DNA of 64,000 nt, from contig JACRBJ010000074.1 of assembly GCA_016234555.1 (NCBI GenBank), positions 1-64,000 of the forward strand, in the 5' to 3' direction. Of this stretch, positions 41,996 through 50,798 are shown piece after piece; the stretch's first letter is position 1, and every line of letters begins with the position of its first letter. A program made the position numbers and the translations under genes. The notes under the pieces are model-generated. The model was not told where the DNA came from and did no database searches. It saw only the letters and a program-made list of their open reading frames with translations. Source of the stretch: Chloroflexota bacterium (lineage in GTDB: Bacteria; Chloroflexota; Anaerolineae; Anaerolineales; Villigracilaceae).

Positions 41996-43651
41996 ATGGA
42001 AAACCTGACTGGAAAGCAGTTTGGCTCTTATCAAATCGTCGCCCCTTTGGGTGAAGGGGGCATGGCGGCAGTCTACAAGGCATATCAACCCGCAATGGAG
42101 CGATATGTGGCGCTCAAAGTATTGCCCCGCCACTTTGCCGACGCCCCCCAATTTGTTGCCCGCTTTCAACGAGAAGCAAAACTTCTGGCGCAGCTTCAGC
42201 ATCCACATATTCTGCCCGTGTTCGACTACGGTCAAACCGAAGGCTACGCCTATATCGTTATGCCCCTTATCCAGAGCGGCACGTTGACGGATTTATTAAA
42301 TGGACAACCATTGCCGCTTCTTCGTATCCGTCAGATTATTGTCCAGGTTGGCGGCGCCTTGAATTATGCCCATGCGCACAGCTTGATTCATCGCGATGTA
42401 AAACCCAGTAATGTGCTGATCGATGAAAGTGGCAACTGCCTGCTCACAGACTTCGGGTTGGCGCGAATGGTGGAAGACTCTGTGAACCTGACGGCTTCAG
42501 GGGCGATTATGGGCACACCGGCCTATATGTCCCCCGAACAGGGTTCAGGTCAGAAAGTTGACGCACGAAGCGATATCTACTCCCTTGGAGTCATACTGTA
42601 CGAGATGGCTACAGGCCGCGTACCGTATAAGGCGGAAACGCCCATTGCCGTTATCTTCAAGCATATTCAAGACCCCTTGCCGTCTGCGCGATCAATCAAC
42701 CCTGAACTTCCCGAACCGGTTGAACTGGTCATCTTGAAGGCCCTTTCCAAGAGTGTGGAAGACCGTTATCAAACGGCGGGTGATATGGTGCGAGCTATCC
42801 AGGAGGCTATTCCAGATAGTCTGACAGTTTCCACCGAAGTAGTTACACACAAAGCCACAATTGCCAAAGCCAAGATATTACCGCCCAGACGAATATCAGC
42901 CTGGGTATGGAGAATATTAGTCACGGCCATTGTGTTGGCAGTGGGTGCGATTTCAGTCAACTTATGGGCGCAGTTTCCCAGAGCCGTTCCTTTGACTTCA
43001 ACTGTCGCTTTTCCCTCTGCCATACCCACAAAGCCAAAGCCGACCGCTACTCCGATTCCGCCGACGCCAACAATTGTCCCACCTGCTGTATTGACCGAAT
43101 ATTTGGAAAACGTCCGCATTACCAGTGTTGACACTTTCGACACTGGCGATGATTGGAATTTATCCGCAGGCAGGCTTACAGACGGTACGTTGGAACTCAT
43201 TGGCAAAAATTGGAATAGCGTAACTCATAAAGGCACATTTACGGAAGGCACCGGCATTCTTGTGAATTTTAAATACACTCAGGGGGCTGATTTTGAGTTG
43301 TACTTCGAAAATGGACAATGGCAAACCGACTCTTATAAGCGATTTGGTGTGTATTTGACTTTGGGTTATGCGACATCGAACCGCTGGAATGGCAAAAATT
43401 TGACGGGGAATTATCTTCGCGGAAATTTTTACCCTGCGCCTGATACATTGTATTCGCTATTAATGGTGCTTGGAAAAAATGGCGATTTTTTTGCGATTAT
43501 GTGGGACCCATCAAATCCCAAAAAAATCATATACGATAGACAGAAAATAGAGACATGGAAAGGCTTGTCCTGGACGTTTCATATGGGAGCAGATAAAGGC
43601 ACAATTTTGTTTGATGATTTTATACGAATGGAATTCGACAAATTGAAATAA
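41996..43651 (+). CDS. Membrane Ser/Thr protein kinase with an external jelly-roll-like domain
   Basis: 551 residues. The kinase domain (about 10-270) is complete: glycine loop LGEGGMAAVYKA, lysine in VALKVL, catalytic HRDVKPSN, DFGLAR and GTPAYMSPEQ. One membrane helix lies near 300-322 (VWRILVTAIVLAVGAISVNLW), then a Pro/Thr linker and a C-terminal ~185-residue domain outside the cell. That domain (TFDTGDDWNLSAGRLTDGTLELIGKNW to ILFDDFIRMEF) looks like a concanavalin-type jelly roll that could bind sugars. The ATG at 41996 is preferred because GAGG precedes it. The signal sensed and the targets are unknown. Confidence 0.88.
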   Translation: MENLTGKQFGSYQIVAPLGEGGMAAVYKAYQPAMERYVALKVLPRHFADAPQFVARFQREAKLLAQLQHPHILPVFDYGQTEGYAYIVMPLIQSGTLTDLLNGQPLPLLRIRQIIVQVGGALNYAHAHSLIHRDVKPSNVLIDESGNCLLTDFGLARMVEDSVNLTASGAIMGTPAYMSPEQGSGQKVDARSDIYSLGVILYEMATGRVPYKAETPIAVIFKHIQDPLPSARSINPELPEPVELVILKALSKSVEDRYQTAGDMVRAIQEAIPDSLTVSTEVVTHKATIAKAKILPPRRISAWVWRILVTAIVLAVGAISVNLWAQFPRAVPLTSTVAFPSAIPTKPKPTATPIPPTPTIVPPAVLTEYLENVRITSVDTFDTGDDWNLSAGRLTDGTLELIGKNWNSVTHKGTFTEGTGILVNFKYTQGADFELYFENGQWQTDSYKRFGVYLTLGYATSNRWNGKNLTGNYLRGNFYPAPDTLYSLLMVLGKNGDFFAIMWDPSNPKKIIYDRQKIETWKGLSWTFHMGADKGTILFDDFIRMEFDKLK

Positions 43652-43828
43652 GGTCAAAGACTCTTCCCTAAAAATGAGTCTTGCAAATTACGCCAGCCAA
43701 TAAAGCGTTCTCAGAATGTCACCCAGATACCGTGAAAAATCGTCCCTTTTTCACTGCTCTGTCTAAACAGCACGACGTTCTCCCGTATAAAATGACGGCA
43801 CGCCATCTTCTGGGTACAGGTGAGTATC

Positions 43829-43930
43829 CTGTTCCAAAGCAGAGTCCGCACCTGCCCAGGGTCACAGTCCGCTGCGTTAGTCCCCTAAGCAGAGCGATCG
43901 GGAGCGGGGAGGGGCAAGCAGTCCGTCTCG
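43829..43930. repeat. Spacer repeat copy E
   Basis: Contains CAGAGTCCGCACCTGCCCAGG, CACAGTCCGCTGCGTTAGTC and GGAGCGGGGAGGGGC. It is a shortened relative of copies A-D. The 43652-43958 gap holds nothing else recognisable. Confidence 0.7.
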
Positions 43931-43958
43931 AAAAAAAGAACATGGAGAAAACAAAAAT

Positions 43959-44267
43959 ATGATTGACCAAATTGAAAATTTTATGAACGGACTTACAGAT
44001 ATGGATTGGGGTTGGTGGCCTGTTTTGTCCTTGCGCCCGGCGAAAGACAAGGATATTGACAATGTTGTCCTGTTGAAATTATCCCTGATCTTTGGCTCGT
44101 CCATTGGGATATTCTTTTTGTTGATTGTTTTTTTGACGACAGGCGTAATGACATGGGGCATTTTTTTGTTTTGTATTCTTTTGGGGTGGCTGCTTTTCTT
44201 TGTGGTCTATAAAGTTACATTCGTTTATTTTTGGAATCGTCGAGCGAGACGAATTCGGGGTGAATGA
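43959..44267 (+). CDS. Small membrane protein, unknown function
   Basis: 102 residues with two hydrophobic segments (LKLSLIFGSSIGIFFLLIVFLTTG and GIFLFCILLGWLLFFVVY) and a basic C-terminal tail NRRARRIRGE. GGAG lies upstream of ATG 43959, but about 15 bases away. It is flanked on both sides by spacer repeats, so it looks like a separate single-gene unit. No family recognised. Confidence 0.6.
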   Translation: MIDQIENFMNGLTDMDWGWWPVLSLRPAKDKDIDNVVLLKLSLIFGSSIGIFFLLIVFLTTGVMTWGIFLFCILLGWLLFFVVYKVTFVYFWNRRARRIRGE

Positions 44268-44322
44268 CAGATATAAAAGATGATCTTCAAAACCCCCAGT
44301 CCAATATTTTCAAGTTGTCTAC

Positions 44323-44440
44323 TCTCAAATAGAGTCCATGCCAACCCGGGGTTGGTTGTCGATAACCGCAGGGAGTGTCGAGGCGCATAGTCCGCTGTGT
44401 TAATTCCCGTGGGAGCGGAATGGGCTGGGTGCTTTGTAAT
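44323..44440. repeat. Spacer repeat copy B
   Basis: TAGAGTCCATGCCAACCCGG, GGTTGGTTGTCGATAACCGC and GGGAGTGTCGAGGCGCATAG, then TCCGCTGTGTTAATTCCC. It follows the order of copy A but is diverged. Confidence 0.75.
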
Positions 44441-44463
44441 TTGCCAGAAAGGATTATTGTCAA

Positions 44464-44943
44464 ATGACAAGGATTTCTTCAAACTTCGTATTCATAATAA
44501 TTTGCCTGCAAATGGTCTGTTTGTCTGCATGTGGTCAGGGTGCCCAAAAGCAAGCTGTCAAACAGTCAATTCCTGATGAAATTAATGTGTATGAGGGGTA
44601 CTACTATGGCGGGGGAAATGTATCCTCATTTGTGCCATGTGAATCGAATGAAAAGCCAGGTCGAGGAAAAGGTTATTGGCTTGCCACCAACGACCAATTT
44701 GACGAAATGTACCAGGAAGAATCGACAAGGATGATGCAGGCAGCCATAGGGACCCTTGGCCCAGGTATGGATGGAGGGTTATATATAAAATTCAAGGGAA
44801 TAGCCTCGCCGTCCCTCGATACTGCGTCCGGTGAAGGGTACGGGTATTTAAACCAATATCGACAACAAATTACGGTTACCGAGGCAATCCAGATGAAATA
44901 TTTCATAGTGCCTTATGATGCTGATCTGTGCAAAGCGAAGTAA
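44464..44943 (+). CDS. Lipoprotein, unknown function
   Basis: 159 residues with a lipoprotein signal: hydrophobic FVFIIICLQMVCLSAC with Cys at about residue 23. The mature part contains YYYGGGNVSSFVPCESNEKPGRGKGYWL and ends in YDADLCKAK, with two further Cys that could form a disulfide. The pattern (a xSSFVPC turn plus GYWL) recalls small outer-surface lipoproteins of unknown role in other bacteria. It is a single-gene unit between spacer repeats B and C. Confidence 0.65.
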   Translation: MTRISSNFVFIIICLQMVCLSACGQGAQKQAVKQSIPDEINVYEGYYYGGGNVSSFVPCESNEKPGRGKGYWLATNDQFDEMYQEESTRMMQAAIGTLGPGMDGGLYIKFKGIASPSLDTASGEGYGYLNQYRQQITVTEAIQMKYFIVPYDADLCKAK

Positions 44944-44961
44944 TGGGACAGAGGAAATGGT

Positions 44962-45088
44962 GAGTTCCGCCTGCCCAGGGTTGGTTTCCGACGACCGTAG
45001 GGGTGTCGAGACACACAGTCCGCTGATGGGGAGGGTTGGTCGGCGGTATACAGCGCGGTGAGCGCAAAGTGCCAGTCTGCAAGGAAAA
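44962..45088. repeat. Spacer repeat copy C
   Basis: TTCCGCCTGCCCAGGGTTGG, then from 44991 a block nearly identical to copy A through AAAGTGCCAGTCTGCAAGG. About 98 bases are shared at roughly 95 percent identity by eye. Confidence 0.85.
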
Positions 45089-45130
45089 ATCAGCGGCGTA
45101 AAAGTGCAAGTCTAAATACAAACAAACATG

Positions 45131-45170
45131 ACTCACCCCTAAATTAAGTTTTCTCGGGTGAGTTTGTTTT
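45131..45170 (+). terminator. Terminator-like hairpin after repeat C
   Basis: ACTCACCC and GGGTGAGT pair across a 15-base loop and run into TTGTTTTT. It probably ends the lipoprotein transcript. Confidence 0.6.
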
Positions 45171-45182
45171 TAAAGGCATTTG

Positions 45183-45262
45183 GGACGCTGATTCATGCTG
45201 AAAACGCGGATTTTTCTTCCCGGTCAGCGAAAATCAGCGTTCATCTGCGTCCAGATTAAATT
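45183..45262. repeat. GGACGCTGATTC...ATCTGCGTCC element
   Basis: GGACGCTGATTCATGCTGA and, 40 bases later, ATCAGCGTTCATCTGCGTCC form an imperfect inverted pair around CGCGGATTTTTC and a GGTCAGCGAAAATC. This wording is, as far as I know, a common dispersed intergenic repeat in several phyla. The 45263-45441 remainder shows no gene. Confidence 0.7.
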
Positions 45263-45441
45263 CGGGGTTAATCATGTTTTATTGTCCATGCTCAACACTC
45301 CCGCAAAATTGGGTTTATACTTTGTTCAGGCACACCCGCATTACTGTCCGCTGCCCCGCTGAGAGCGTACGGGCTTGCATAATCCTTTAGCCCGCCAGAG
45401 GAAAGAAACCGAATCCCAAATACTTTAATGAGGTCAAAAAG

Positions 45442-46539
45442 ATGAAACCAGCGAAGACGATTTTGGAAGTATTGGAAAGTCATCGAGGGCAACGGCATAT
45501 CATCGTATTACATGAATATCCCGACCCTGACGCCATCGCAGTTGGTTACGCTCACCGAATGATCAGCGCCGCGTTTGATATCGAGGCGGATATTCTTTAT
45601 AGCGGGACAATCAGCCATCCACAGAATATCGCGTTGATACGGGCATTGGATTACAAATTGATGCCGTATGAAGAGGGTTTCGATTTTAGCCACTATGATG
45701 CGGCAATCTATGTCGACCATCAGGGAGGCACCGTAAGCGAAATTGCCAATCAACTGAATACCGCAGGAGTGAATCTGCTTATTGTGGTTGATCATCATGA
45801 AGATCAAAATCTATATGAAGCCGAGTTCAAGGATATTCGCCAAACAGGCTCAACAGCGACGATTTATGTAGACTATCTTAAACATGGTTTGCTCAAACTG
45901 GAAACATCCAATAAGAATCAAGTTGTGATGGCGACAGCGCTTATGCATGGAATAATGACAGATACAGGCTCCTTTATCCGTGCAGCCGAAGAAGATTTAC
46001 AGGCGGCAGCATATCTGAGTAATTACCGGGATGCTGAATTGTTGAATTTGATAATGAGTCAATTCCGTACCAAGCAAGTGATGGACATTATCCATCGGGC
46101 TCTGGAAAATCGAGTGAATGTGGAGAGCTTCTCAATTTCAGGTGTTGGATATCTGCGTGCTGAAGACCGGGATGCCATCCCCGAGGCAGTTGACTTTCTA
46201 CTGACTGAGGAAAATGTTCATACAGCGATTGTTTACGGAATTGTCCGCAATGACGCTCTCGAAGAAACCCTTGTCGGTTCATTAAGAACTGACAAGTACA
46301 CTTTAAACCCGGATGAATTTATAAAGGAGGCCCTGGGAAAGGATTCTTCCGGTCATTATTTTGGAGGTGGAAAACTATCTGCTGGAGGTTTTGCCATTCC
46401 CGTTGGTTTTCTCTCGGGAGACCATCAAAAAGAATTCAGCCAGTTAAAATGGAATGTCTATGATAAACAAATAAAGGCAAAACTGTTTGCCAGGATTGGC
46501 GTCGACCCCAAATTGTTTATTGACGAGGAAACACATTAA
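45442..46539 (+). CDS. DHH/DHHA1-family phosphoesterase (NrnA-like)
   Basis: 365 residues. The DHH domain shows LHEYPDPDAIAVGYAHRM, AAIYVDHQGG and VVDHHEDQ, the metal-binding motifs in order, plus MHGIMTDTGSFIRAAEED. The DHHA1-type C-terminal part ends with GGGKLSAGGFAIPVGF. Relatives hydrolyse short RNA, pAp or cyclic-dinucleotide products; which one applies here cannot be told. It is flanked by spacer repeats and stands as its own unit. The start ATG at 45442 has only a weak GAGG upstream. Confidence 0.88.
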   Translation: MKPAKTILEVLESHRGQRHIIVLHEYPDPDAIAVGYAHRMISAAFDIEADILYSGTISHPQNIALIRALDYKLMPYEEGFDFSHYDAAIYVDHQGGTVSEIANQLNTAGVNLLIVVDHHEDQNLYEAEFKDIRQTGSTATIYVDYLKHGLLKLETSNKNQVVMATALMHGIMTDTGSFIRAAEEDLQAAAYLSNYRDAELLNLIMSQFRTKQVMDIIHRALENRVNVESFSISGVGYLRAEDRDAIPEAVDFLLTEENVHTAIVYGIVRNDALEETLVGSLRTDKYTLNPDEFIKEALGKDSSGHYFGGGKLSAGGFAIPVGFLSGDHQKEFSQLKWNVYDKQIKAKLFARIGVDPKLFIDEETH

Positions 46540-46549
46540 TGTCTCCAGA

Positions 46550-46760
46550 TTTGCAGCAGACTGCAGGATGCTTGCGGTATTTCCGTTCTCAGGTGGAGTC
46601 CGCCCCCAACTGGAGTTGGTTGTCGAGCCTGACGAGACACACAATCTGCTGCGTTAGTCTCCGACACTTACACACACTGCATGTATTGCACACCTGCCCT
46701 GACGGGCGGTGCCAGGGGGGTGCGGGTGAGTGGAGCGGGGGGAGCAGCGAGGGTTGGGCG
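46550..46760. repeat. Spacer repeat copy D with a GC-rich tail
   Basis: Contains GGTGGAGTCCGCCCCCAACT, GAGTTGGTTGTCGAG and GACGAGACACACAATCTGCT, then GCGTTAGTC. TGCAGCAGA near 46554-46562 is complementary to TCTGCTGC at 46645-46652, so the element can fold on itself much like an attC site. A second hairpin, CTGCCCTGACGGGCGG, lies at 46694-46709. Confidence 0.65.
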
Positions 46761-46810
46761 GCAGTGAGTATTCCGTCATTTGAATCTCCAAATTAATAAA
46801 GAGAGACATT

Positions 46811-47689
46811 ATGAAAAAAACATCCAGTGTCCCCATTGTTTTATCCAGTTTGATCGCGACATTGGCAATCATCGTTGCAGGGCTGGGGGTCTTCTGGCAA
46901 GGCGAAGGGCCAAAATCCGAATTTCGCACCCTGCGTGGTGAAACGGTAACAATACAGGGACATGGACTGTATCAATATGAAACGGTCTCCATAGCGGCAC
47001 AGGCAATAGCCCAGGATGTCGTTACACTATTTGTGGGGATTCCGTTGTTACTTGTCTCCATGACGCTTTTCAAAAAAGGTGGGTTGCGGGGCAGATTGTT
47101 TCTATCAGGTACGCTGGCATACTTCCTGTATACCTACGCCTCTTTTGCCTTTGGCGCGTCATATAACATCTTGTTTTTGGTATATGTAAGTTTATTCTCG
47201 CTTAGTCTATTTGCGTTTATCTTTGCGCTCATGGAAATAGACATTCCAACTTTGCCAGAGCATTTTTCATCGGATTTGCCTCGCTGCACAATCGCTGTCT
47301 TCCTGTTTATCGTGGGCGGCTTCCTGTTATTAGCATGGTTGGGGCGCATCGTACCAGCGTTACTCGCAAATCAGCCGCCGCCTGGGTTGGAAGCGTATAC
47401 GACTCTGGTTATTCAAGCATTGGATTTGGGGGTGGTCATGCCGACAGCCTTTCTGGCGGGCTTCCTGCTTTGGGGAAAAAACGCATGGGGCTACCTGCTT
47501 TCTTCGGTCGTTCTGATCAAGGGAGTCACATTAGCGCTTGCGGTTTCAGCAATGGCGGTGAATATGATCTTATCTGGGGTGCAAGTCAGCATCGGGGAAT
47601 TAATAATGTTCCCAACCATCGCCATAGTCAGCGGCGGATTGACGGTTATACTATTGAAAAATGTCAGTGATTCAGGTGACAAGAATTGA
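46811..47689 (+). CDS. Polytopic membrane protein, unknown function
   Basis: 292 residues with about eight hydrophobic segments. An external loop after the first helix contains FRTLRGETVTIQGHGLYQYETVS. No family recognised with confidence; it has the look of small uncharacterised integral membrane proteins with no catalytic motif. It is flanked by spacer repeats D and F, so it is another single-gene unit. GAGAGAC precedes the ATG. Confidence 0.6.
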   Translation: MKKTSSVPIVLSSLIATLAIIVAGLGVFWQGEGPKSEFRTLRGETVTIQGHGLYQYETVSIAAQAIAQDVVTLFVGIPLLLVSMTLFKKGGLRGRLFLSGTLAYFLYTYASFAFGASYNILFLVYVSLFSLSLFAFIFALMEIDIPTLPEHFSSDLPRCTIAVFLFIVGGFLLLAWLGRIVPALLANQPPPGLEAYTTLVIQALDLGVVMPTAFLAGFLLWGKNAWGYLLSSVVLIKGVTLALAVSAMAVNMILSGVQVSIGELIMFPTIAIVSGGLTVILLKNVSDSGDKN

Positions 47690-47703
47690 GAAGCGAAACC
47701 GCC

Positions 47704-47825
47704 GCCAATCAAAGCGCACAGTGGGTTGTGTGCGCGGTTGGCAAGCATTTTTCTATCCCCAGGCAGAGTCCACGTCCGCCCACCTGTGTTGCTTTGCGAA
47801 CGCAAACCGTTGAGCGGTTAATCCA
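47704..47825. repeat. Hairpin plus spacer repeat copy F
   Basis: GCCAA...GCGCACA (47704-47720) pairs with TGTGCGC...TTGGC (47729-47742), a bulged hairpin followed by ATTTTTC, which may terminate the previous gene. It is followed by CAGGCAGAGTCCACGTCCGC and CCCACCTGTGTTGC, a relic of the spacer repeat, then GAGCGGTTAATCC. Confidence 0.55.
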
Positions 47826-47846
47826 CAATCAAATATGGGAGTTGTT

Positions 47847-48581
47847 ATGAAGCTAAACAGTTTGCATCTCAAAATTATTGCGTTGGTGCTGATGTTCACA
47901 GAACACTTCGGCAAATACCTGGGTGAACTTTTGCCTCCAAACGCCCCGCAGTACCTTCGATATGCTGGACGCATCGTCCTCCCGATTTTCTTCTTTCTTG
48001 TCGTGGAAAGTTATTTCAAAACAAGGGATCGCCGCCGCTATATTATTCGATTGTATCTATGGGCGTTTATTATGCAGGTTGGGAATTTCCTCGTTAGCAA
48101 AATTGTCGAGACTGCCTACCAGCCCGAAGATTTTTTTGAAATAGGTCAAAACATATTTTTGTCGATTGCCCTTGGCGTGAGCATGATTGCCGCAATCGAA
48201 TGGGGACGCGCACAAATCGGATATAAAAAATGGGTTGGATTTATCCTGGGAGGGCTTTTTGCTCTTGCCAGCCCTTTGGGTGAAGCAGATCATACCGGGC
48301 TTGCCCTATTCCTCGTCTTTTATTTTTTCTACAACAGGAAGCCCGCCTTGTATTTTGCCTATGTGGGTTTATGTTTTCTGTTTTTCGTGAAGGCGGTCCT
48401 TCGTATGGACTTTTTCGACCACGAGTACGAATGGATGAAGATTGCTGCTTTACCATTTATCATGCTCTATAATGGCGAACGTGGTCCTTATGGTCTAAAG
48501 TATTTGTTCTACGCCTTCTATCCTTTGCATATTTGGATTTTATATTTCATCAGGTTTGCAACTGGCTTGAATAAACTCTAG
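47847..48581 (+). CDS. TraX-like membrane protein
   Basis: 244 residues with about seven membrane helices. KIIALVLMFTEHFGKYL, then RYAGRIVLPIFFFLVVESYFKTRDRRRYIIRLYLWAFIMQ and a C-terminal KYLFYAFYPLHIWILYFIRF are typical of the TraX family. This family was named after the F-pilin acetyltransferase TraX and is common as an uncharacterised chromosomal protein. It probably acylates a surface substrate. GGGAG precedes ATG 47847. Confidence 0.82.
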   Translation: MKLNSLHLKIIALVLMFTEHFGKYLGELLPPNAPQYLRYAGRIVLPIFFFLVVESYFKTRDRRRYIIRLYLWAFIMQVGNFLVSKIVETAYQPEDFFEIGQNIFLSIALGVSMIAAIEWGRAQIGYKKWVGFILGGLFALASPLGEADHTGLALFLVFYFFYNRKPALYFAYVGLCFLFFVKAVLRMDFFDHEYEWMKIAALPFIMLYNGERGPYGLKYLFYAFYPLHIWILYFIRFATGLNKL

Positions 48582-48616
48582 AACACCGCCCAACAAGGCT
48601 GCAAAGGATTTCCACG

Positions 48617-49270
48617 ATGGAACTGAAAACATTGGATGCTCCTGGTTACGAGAATAAAAAAGTCCCCAACACGTTCGTCGTCCAACCAAAGTCAACGGGA
48701 CATTTGGGAATCATTCTACCGGGTTATCGTCACTCCGCGGATATGGCTGACTTGCATTATGTGGGTCGTATTTTGATGGGACAGGGTGCGGACCTGCTCC
48801 GGGTGGAATACCGCTACTATGAAACTGATTATCTTAGCCAGTCTGAAAACGATCAAAACCAGCGGATTTCAGAGGATGTCTTTGCGGTCTGCAATGCCTG
48901 CCTTGCCCTTCGTCCGTACAACAAAATTACCCTGATCGGCAAATCTCTCGGGACAAGAGGGATGGGCTTTCTTTTGGGGGATGAGCGGTATCAGAAGGCA
49001 GACTGCGTCTGGTCCACTCCGCCGTTGACGACCGAATGGCTGCGTGTCCGAATCGAACAAGTCCGCCCGCGCTCGCTGTTTATCTTCGGCACGGCTGACG
49101 ATTATTACAAGCCAGAGATTTTGCAGCACCTTGTCCAGGTCACAAATGGACGAGCCGTGGTGATTGAAGGAGCAACTCACGGGTTGGAAGTTCCTGAAAG
49201 CATTCCCAGGTCCTTGCAGGGACTTGGCCAAATTGTCCAGGGGCTTCAGGAGTTTTTGGGCAGCGGCTGA
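48617..49270 (+). CDS. Alpha/beta hydrolase fold protein
   Basis: 217 residues. Features of the fold are LGIILPGYRHSADM near the N-terminus, the nucleophile turn LIGKSLGTRG, the acid in IFGTADDYYK and the histidine in IEGATHGLE. A dienelactone-hydrolase-like or esterase activity is possible. It follows the TraX-like gene by only 35 bases (AACACCGCCCAACAAGGCTG), without a full spacer repeat, so the two may be cotranscribed. Confidence 0.8.
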   Translation: MELKTLDAPGYENKKVPNTFVVQPKSTGHLGIILPGYRHSADMADLHYVGRILMGQGADLLRVEYRYYETDYLSQSENDQNQRISEDVFAVCNACLALRPYNKITLIGKSLGTRGMGFLLGDERYQKADCVWSTPPLTTEWLRVRIEQVRPRSLFIFGTADDYYKPEILQHLVQVTNGRAVVIEGATHGLEVPESIPRSLQGLGQIVQGLQEFLGSG

Positions 49271-49341
49271 AAACGTACAGAATTGTTCCAACGAGGGGAT
49301 TTGTGCCTGCCCGCTGTTAATATAGAGGGATAAATGGGTTA

Positions 49342-49371
49342 TTGAACCCTTTGCAAGCGCAGGCGTATACT
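49342..49371 (+). promoter_or_regulatory. Promoter of the zinc-ribbon gene run
   Basis: TTGAAC (49342-49347), an 18-base spacer, and TATACT (49366-49371). It lies in front of the run of closely packed genes starting at 49406, with AGGAA before that ATG. Confidence 0.55.
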
Positions 49372-49405
49372 CCATTCACCAAATCAAATGGACAGGAATA
49401 TTGGC

Positions 49406-49855
49406 ATGGCGAATAAAGAAAAGGATCAAGTCCCGGTTTGCCCTTCCTGCGGTCAATCCGTCCCGTTAGGCTTCCTGCGCTTCAAAGTCAGCGACAAGGT
49501 CAAAATAGCGCTGATCTTGTTGGTCATTGGGTATTTCACCTTGAGCTTGCTTACGCTGGCTGTCATCTCGCCCCGTGACAGTGCGCTGGGAAAGAGGTGT
49601 CGCCGCTATGACTACATCCACAAGCCAGACTGGTGCAAGGATACCGAGTTCAAGTTGTCAGTGCGCCCCCTTAACGATAACCCCGCTCTTCAAACGTTTG
49701 TAGCTGGCGGTTTGGCGGCGGGTGTTTTACTTTTGTATTGGGACTGGCTGCAAAATCTTTATGAAGACTGGCAGAGAAAGCGGGGGAAATCAACACAGAA
49801 GGTCATGAAAACATACAAGTACACATGTCGAAATTGTGGAAAGCAATGGAATTAA
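49406..49855 (+). CDS. Membrane protein with Cys pairs at both ends (split zinc ribbon)
   Basis: 149 residues. CPSCGQ near the N-terminus and CRNCGKQWN at the C-terminus are separated by two hydrophobic segments (about 29-52 and 96-112). Both ends would be cytoplasmic and could join into one zinc ribbon. No family recognised. ATG 49406 is preferred to 49388 because AGGAA stands upstream. It is the first gene of the zinc-ribbon run. Confidence 0.6.
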   Translation: MANKEKDQVPVCPSCGQSVPLGFLRFKVSDKVKIALILLVIGYFTLSLLTLAVISPRDSALGKRCRRYDYIHKPDWCKDTEFKLSVRPLNDNPALQTFVAGGLAAGVLLLYWDWLQNLYEDWQRKRGKSTQKVMKTYKYTCRNCGKQWN

Positions 49856-49886
49856 TTTGGGCAGCCCTGTAAAGGAAAACCAGGAC

Positions 49887-50759
49887 ATGGAATCGGAAGC
49901 CCTGATAAAGCTTACATCCCGACATCTCAAGCTTGATATGACCCCCGAGGAATACAAGGCATTATGGGATAAGTTCGCCATTCCGCAATTTATGACTTCG
50001 GGCGGGTTCCAGCTTCGTCCCTATATGAAGATCACTGAAGATTGGTATATGCACGAAGAGAATAAGATTGCACTGGAGTTTTGGAGACATATACCAAACT
50101 ACATAACAGCCCGCTGTCCGCTTTGCGGGGAGGTTTTTACCGAGCGGATGGACACATACAGTCTGGAAGATTGGGGAACCAAATACGACTCATCCTTCTT
50201 TTTTGGCTGGCACCTGATCGACGAAGAGTCTGCGTCGTTTGAGCCTGTCCGCTGCGAGCATTTTCTGGGCGTGGAAGGCTTTATAAATTTCAACGGATTG
50301 GAACCTGTCGAACTTGATCCCTCCTATTACAGCGGTCCCGCAGAAGTTCCTTCGGTGATGGGAGTGTTTCTGCCTGATGACCCTGTCTCATATGCGGTTA
50401 TGCATAGCCTGCCAATTTGCCGAGTTGAAAGTAACAAGTTTGTCCCTTGTTACTCATTGTTTATGGTTACATATTTTTCTGAGAATACACATATTGTCCG
50501 CGAACGGAATTGGAGAAACTACAACGAAAACATGGGACGGATTTCATCTTTAATGCTCGACCTGTCATCTTCACGAGATTATGATTTGCGTCGTTGGGTG
50601 GCTGATGGCAAGTTGTTGTGGCTTGACCTGGAACAGGATGACCTGCCGCTGAAATCGGATCCGCCCGAAGCTTTCCCCTACACCAATATTCAGGGCAGCC
50701 GTGCCAAAATCAAATATCGCGGTAAAAACCATCCAAAGGGGTATCGGGGCTTCTTTTAG
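49887..50759 (+). CDS. Uncharacterised zinc-ribbon protein
   Basis: 290 residues, soluble. CPLCGEVF near residue 71 offers one Cys pair; a later VRCEH and PICRVES supply single Cys. The rest, LEDWGTKYDSSFFFGWHL and WLDLEQDDLPLKSDPPEAFPY, matches no family I know. It starts 31 bases after the previous gene and its stop is 39 bases before the next start, so it is likely part of one transcript. Confidence 0.55.
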   Translation: MESEALIKLTSRHLKLDMTPEEYKALWDKFAIPQFMTSGGFQLRPYMKITEDWYMHEENKIALEFWRHIPNYITARCPLCGEVFTERMDTYSLEDWGTKYDSSFFFGWHLIDEESASFEPVRCEHFLGVEGFINFNGLEPVELDPSYYSGPAEVPSVMGVFLPDDPVSYAVMHSLPICRVESNKFVPCYSLFMVTYFSENTHIVRERNWRNYNENMGRISSLMLDLSSSRDYDLRRWVADGKLLWLDLEQDDLPLKSDPPEAFPYTNIQGSRAKIKYRGKNHPKGYRGFF

Positions 50760-50798
50760 TTGACTTCAAGGAATTTTCTGAAGAAGATGGAGAGGAAT

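Noticed and set aside
41565..47846. A firm call of an integron
   Set aside because: No integrase gene is in the window, the attC core sequences are incomplete in most copies, and only copy D shows a suggestive fold. It is kept as a hypothesis.
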